Positions 60,143 to 64,000 of a DNA stretch of 64,000 nucleotides are shown piece by piece (the first letter of the stretch is position 1; every line of letters starts with the position of its first letter). Both the position numbers and the translations under genes were made by a program. The notes under the pieces were generated by a model, which saw only the letters and a program-made list of their open reading frames with translations, was not told where the DNA came from and searched no databases. Origin of the DNA: Scytalidium lignicola (lineage: Eukaryota; Ascomycota; Leotiomycetes); NCBI GenBank assembly GCA_002812745.2, contig NCSJ02000068.1, positions 95,271 through 159,270 on the forward strand. The letters run 5' to 3'.

Positions 60143-60189
60143 ACACCAAAACCAAAACCAAAACCAAAACCAAAACCAAAAAAAAAAAC
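60143..60189. repeat. (CCAAAA)n microsatellite ending in an A run
   Basis: Five to six copies of the hexamer ACCAAA followed by about ten A. It is not a recognised telomere unit of filamentous fungi (TTAGGG). Confidence 0.92.
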
Positions 60190-63100
60190 AAGTTGGCTAC
60201 GACGTTTCGTTTCGTTTTTGTGGGAAATAATAATAATAATACAGTAATATATACAATCCAATAACGCGTCTCTCCCTCCTGAATGAAAATCCTACACACA
60301 CACACGGTGGTATAATTAAAAAATGTTTTTGGTAAGTTATGGGAAATCTTAAACACGGTACATCACGGACCGCGCCCACGCTCGCGCTACATCCCACGCA
60401 AAACGCGTAAAAGAGTGTTTGATACGGGTACGGTACGGTACTTTCATTGTGTTAGGTGCGGCGGATTTACCGTTGCCTGCGCCACCAGTTGTTGCATGCA
60501 AATTGATTCGATGAATCTTGTGGGTGNTTTTTTTTATTAGTTCGGGATGCTAGAGGCTTACCGGGTGTTGTACCGTCGTAACTGTACTTACTTGTACTGT
60601 ACATTAAAAGAAGGTAAGCATTGCTTGCTGCTTGCTGCACAGCACGGAGGATTCGGATTATTTTAGGGCAAGCCCCCCCTTTTCTTCCAATGGTTGAGGG
60701 CTTGCTGAGTGAGATTCGAGTGAGATTTCAGAATCTTTTGTACAACCCCCCTCTATGGGACATTTTTGCAGTTTTAAGAGGCTGGTGTGGCAGACATGTA
60801 GGCATTGGGGGTCCTGGGAAAGGATCGGGACGTAGACGGCTCTTCATATCCTTGATATGTAACCTATATGTGCGTTGAGATATATATCCATAATTTGCAG
60901 TTCGATTTTTTGTTTGATTGATATAGTCGAGGCCAAACTAACGGAGAATCTTACCTGTTTGCGCAGATTTCTTCTTCCGATTTTTTGCGGGTATTCATTA
61001 TGAAAAGAGACAGCCTTTTTTTGTTGCTAGGGGATGTGAAACTGTCTAGGAACTAAAAATCCCTGAGAAGTTTCCTCAATATCAACTCCGTCCAAGCATA
61101 AAATCCCGTTTGAGTCTGAAAGTGTGGAACCGGTTCTCTCGCTTCTGGGTCTCTTAATGACTTTTAACATGCAAGATCGGCTGTAGGGCCACCTATCTGG
61201 TAGCGAAAGAAGCATGGCCGACTCGTGGTCGTCTTCCCTCAGCTCCTTCGCTTGCTTCTGATGTGCCGTTGTGGACCAGTGTCGGAGACGGCAGTGGAGT
61301 TTGACGCCAATATCACAGATTATATAGCCATCAATTTCGTTAGCAACGGCTTCCGGATACCCTCCGCGAGAGAGGGTCTGAAATCTATTCCTCTTTTCTA
61401 TGGGATTACTGGGACCTAGGGCAAATCCGTTTGTTTGGGATCCTAGGAATTGAGAGATTCTGGGCCACACTGTCTTACCTTCTAGGCGGAATCCATTGGG
61501 TGACGGCTCTCCCACGAGTGGAACAGAGGTTGATCAGACCCCCTGAGTATCCATCCCACTTTCCCTTATTACCTCCTGAAATGATACGGCCACCCATGCT
61601 CGCTGGTCAGCAATTGCGCAGTGACCGGTATTTCAAAACGCCCCCGAAGATCGTGTTTTCTGTCCATGCGACGGACCAATAGTTACTGGATTGGGTCTTG
61701 GGGAANTTTTTTTTTGCAATGGCGACATGATCTGTAACCACAGAAATAATCTCCCATTACTGTATTATGTTGGTGGGATGATGGTGATTTCGGATACGCA
61801 GCCACGTTACTCAACGCGATGCAGGGGCAGGGCAGCAGTGGTGCGGATTGAATCCCGGAAAGAAGCATTACGAGGGCTTCTATGAGGGGAAAAAGAATGC
61901 CACTAGAAACTCCGGGACATCGCCCGCCTTGCTGTTGCTCTGCCCCTCCTCGAGCTTGACACCTGCTTGTCCTCCTTGTGCCACCGCACTGAGACCAGCT
62001 GGTTTCGACAGTCGCCACATCTACCTTCATGGGAAGGAAGCAATTGCATGCTGTTACCATTCAAATAAGAACAAATGGATTTCTACGTATTGCTAAGGTG
62101 AAGGGTCTCTGCCTAACGGAAGCAACTATATGATCTGCGAGAAGTCATTGGTTCTGAACATAAGGTGGATTTAAAAAAAGAAAAGAGATGATGAACAATT
62201 CATGTCATCGCGGATGCGTAAATTGACGTTTCCATACGGCGCAGGGCAAGGGCTTGTTAGCTCTGAAGCCCCTCGTTGCGAAGAGCATTTTGTTTTTTTC
62301 CCCAAATAGAGGGGCAATAGTAGACCTAATAAGTAAACACAGTACAGCACAGTAATGCGCTGGCTTGCTGGATACATTCACACCGTTAAGTCAATGCGCT
62401 GCTTTTACTCCAGCGACGGGGGTGTTTTATTTGTCTCTATTTTGTTTTGTTTTGGTTGGAGATTGATTTTTGTGCGAGAGAAAGGATCGGTACGGTACAG
62501 TCCTGTGTACTGAGCGATCACGATTGTTTCCGAGACAATCTGTTCTGTCAGCGTATCCGCATCGATCAGAGGAAATTTGACAGCAAATGACCGCCAGGTA
62601 CCAAACTAACCCAGCGCGGCGAGGGGGCGTCGACGGGAGCCGGGGTCAGCCAAATTGGTACAGCATCGAACTTAGTTAGCTGGGGATCTAGGAAAGTGGG
62701 TATTCGCTTCCCCGAGCACCCAGGGGCAGGTGCAGGACCTGTCATCACGAGTGCCACGTCCTCGTCCCCCTTCGAATCCGTGGCCCGGGTCTCAAGAGAA
62801 CGGGTGCAGACCCAATGAGTTAGCGACAAATATGGGCAAATGCACTTTTATGCTGGCTGTCCGACGGGCCTCGAACTCAAAAGCAGCGGGCGCCCGTGAC
62901 CGGTGACCGACGAACAACACCTCAACAATGCATCTCTCTTGGGTGATAAGGCCGCCAGGCTGAGCGGTGAGACAAAAGGTGAGATAGAATGCAGATTGAC
63001 CGGCAGATTGGACAGCGGTGAGAGCAGGAACTTCCCCATTCTTGAGGGTTTTGGGAAGGTATCCAAGTATCGCCAGGCGTGACCGCCATTCCGTGCTGGT

Positions 63101-64000
63101 TCCGATTGCCGTGAAAGGCGGTACCTTTAATGAAGTATCTGCACCTGCTAGGGAAGGCGGACAGGGACTTATTGTCCGGTACCTGATCCCCGCTCTTCAC
63201 ATGGGCCGGGGAGGTTAGTAGCGATGTCTGGATTCCTCGGCGGCGACCCGCCTGGATGCTCCCGTCAATTTGCGAGGGGCTGGAGCTCCTCGTGCTTCCT
63301 CTCTCTCTCGCTCTCTCTTGCTCTCAATGAGGCTTGGCCTTCTGTCTGGCTGGGAGTGTACTAGACTGCATTGGACCACGCTGGACACGCATTTGGGCCA
63401 TCTAAGAAAACATATTGGCCCATCCAAGGCCGGCCGAGCCTGTCGCGAAAGGGACTCGGACGAGGTCACGTCTCGAGTGCGGTGCAAAGTCGCGCGAGGT
63501 TTGGCTGGACGATGAGGCACGAGGGGAGATGGGATGAGAAGACTGCAGACCCGAAGCGGGAGGGGGCATCGCGATTGGCTGGTGGCAGTCTGGAGAGCAG
63601 GAGGGCGATCTGAACGTCCATTCTAACTGTGCAAGTGGGCCAGCCCAATGCAGCCCAGCTCTCTCCCCTTGCATCGCTCCGGCACAGTGAGCCATTGACT
63701 TGAGGTTCGTGCTCGACCTCTGGATCGTCGTGGAGCAATCCATTCGAGGAGTTGCGGCGCCCATCAACATGGACGGTGTGGTGGGCATGGCTACTAGGTA
63801 CCTTGCGTACAGTACAAATGGTGCACGACTCGGGAGTAGCTCGTCATCTCGACAAAGCAGCGAACAATGTTCATGGGACTTCCTGGAAGCATCCTGACTC
63901 GATAGCTGAGGTCACGCTGGCTTGGCACGCCAGCGTTTTTCCTTGCTGCAAAAGCCCCTCGACACACGCTGCCGGTGGTGGGGTGGCCGTGGGGCAAGGC

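Larger units (their letters stand above)
56643..64000. other. 7.3 kb interval without a convincing gene
   Basis: Beginning at the RasGEF start codon, no frame to the window end has recognisable homology or a clear exon structure. The longest frame (61027-61515, minus, 162 codons) is about what chance gives. The interval holds five isolated Ns (57088, 59030, 59697, 60527, 61706), several microsatellites, a polypurine tract and clusters of GTAC words. It may be a large upstream region or 5' UTR of a regulatory gene beyond the window, an unannotated long RNA, or simple spacer. Confidence 0.55.

Noticed and set aside
60143..60189. (CCAAAA)n as a telomere or subtelomere remnant
   Set aside because: Filamentous ascomycete telomeres are TTAGGG; this is a local microsatellite next to others.
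61027..61515. 162-codon minus-strand open frame
   Set aside because: No recognisable motif, and a frame of this length is not surprising by chance in 7 kb read in six frames.
62860..62900. Possible tRNA T-loop on the minus strand (AGTTCGAGGC)
   Set aside because: The flanking bases do not form a T stem, and no acceptor stem is present.

Overview
This window comes from a filamentous ascomycete (Pezizomycotina, most likely Leotiomycetes; the class is inferred from the character of the gene set, not proven). The evidence is many short introns of about 47-60 bp, mostly GT-AG with CTAAC/CTGAC-like branch sites, a typical fungal gene set (cullin-4, TEL1, NUP192, a CDC25-type RasGEF, mitochondrial DNA polymerase gamma, LSM3, PIG-L/GPI12), and fungus-specific families (an NLR-like kinase-NACHT protein, an Rds1-like ferritin-fold protein, DUF7719). 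There is no rRNA, tRNA, CRISPR array, or recognisable transposon ORF.

Layout. 1-986: 3' part of an Adh6/7-type NADP alcohol dehydrogenase with a one-base frameshift. 987-3233: gene-free, with diverged copies of a non-coding repeat. 3234-12466: an accessory block in which a large kinase-NACHT-zinc-finger gene (+) lies between two minus-strand CorA-superfamily genes. 13311-14571: hydrophilic LEA-like protein. 15670-24713: GTPBP1-like GTPase, LSM3, a mitochondrial PPR protein, PIG-L deacetylase, a DUF7719 membrane protein and a TM/coiled-coil protein. 25370-49449: a run of core genes, MIP1, an SLX8-like RING protein, TEL1, NUP192 and CUL4. 49806-50867: Rds1-like ferritin-fold protein. 52722-56642: SH3-RasGEF. 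56643-64000: a 7.3 kb stretch with no convincing gene, rich in microsatellites and GTAC motifs.

Exon models were assembled by hand. For TEL1 (2,972 codons), NUP192 (1,667), MIP1 (1,138), the RasGEF (1,252), CUL4 (856), the GTPBP1-like protein (635), the CorA Mg transporter (594), the LEA-like protein (360), the Rds1-like protein (335), SLX8-like (297), PIG-L (285), the TM/coiled-coil protein (265) and LSM3 (98) the exon lengths sum to exact reading frames. TEL1 closes only with a GC-AG intron. NUP192 and the kinase-NACHT gene close only if the single N inside each is treated as a spurious extra base, which says how to treat the other isolated Ns.

The most interesting locus is 3.2-12.5 kb: an apparently intact NLR-like receptor with an N-terminal kinase that keeps its catalytic motifs and C-terminal C2H2 fingers, transcribed divergently from a CorA-like two-helix membrane protein whose GMN signature reads GSN. 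Paired function is a hypothesis. MIP1, SLX8-like, TEL1, NUP192 and CUL4 form a contiguous neighbourhood of genome-maintenance and nuclear-pore genes.
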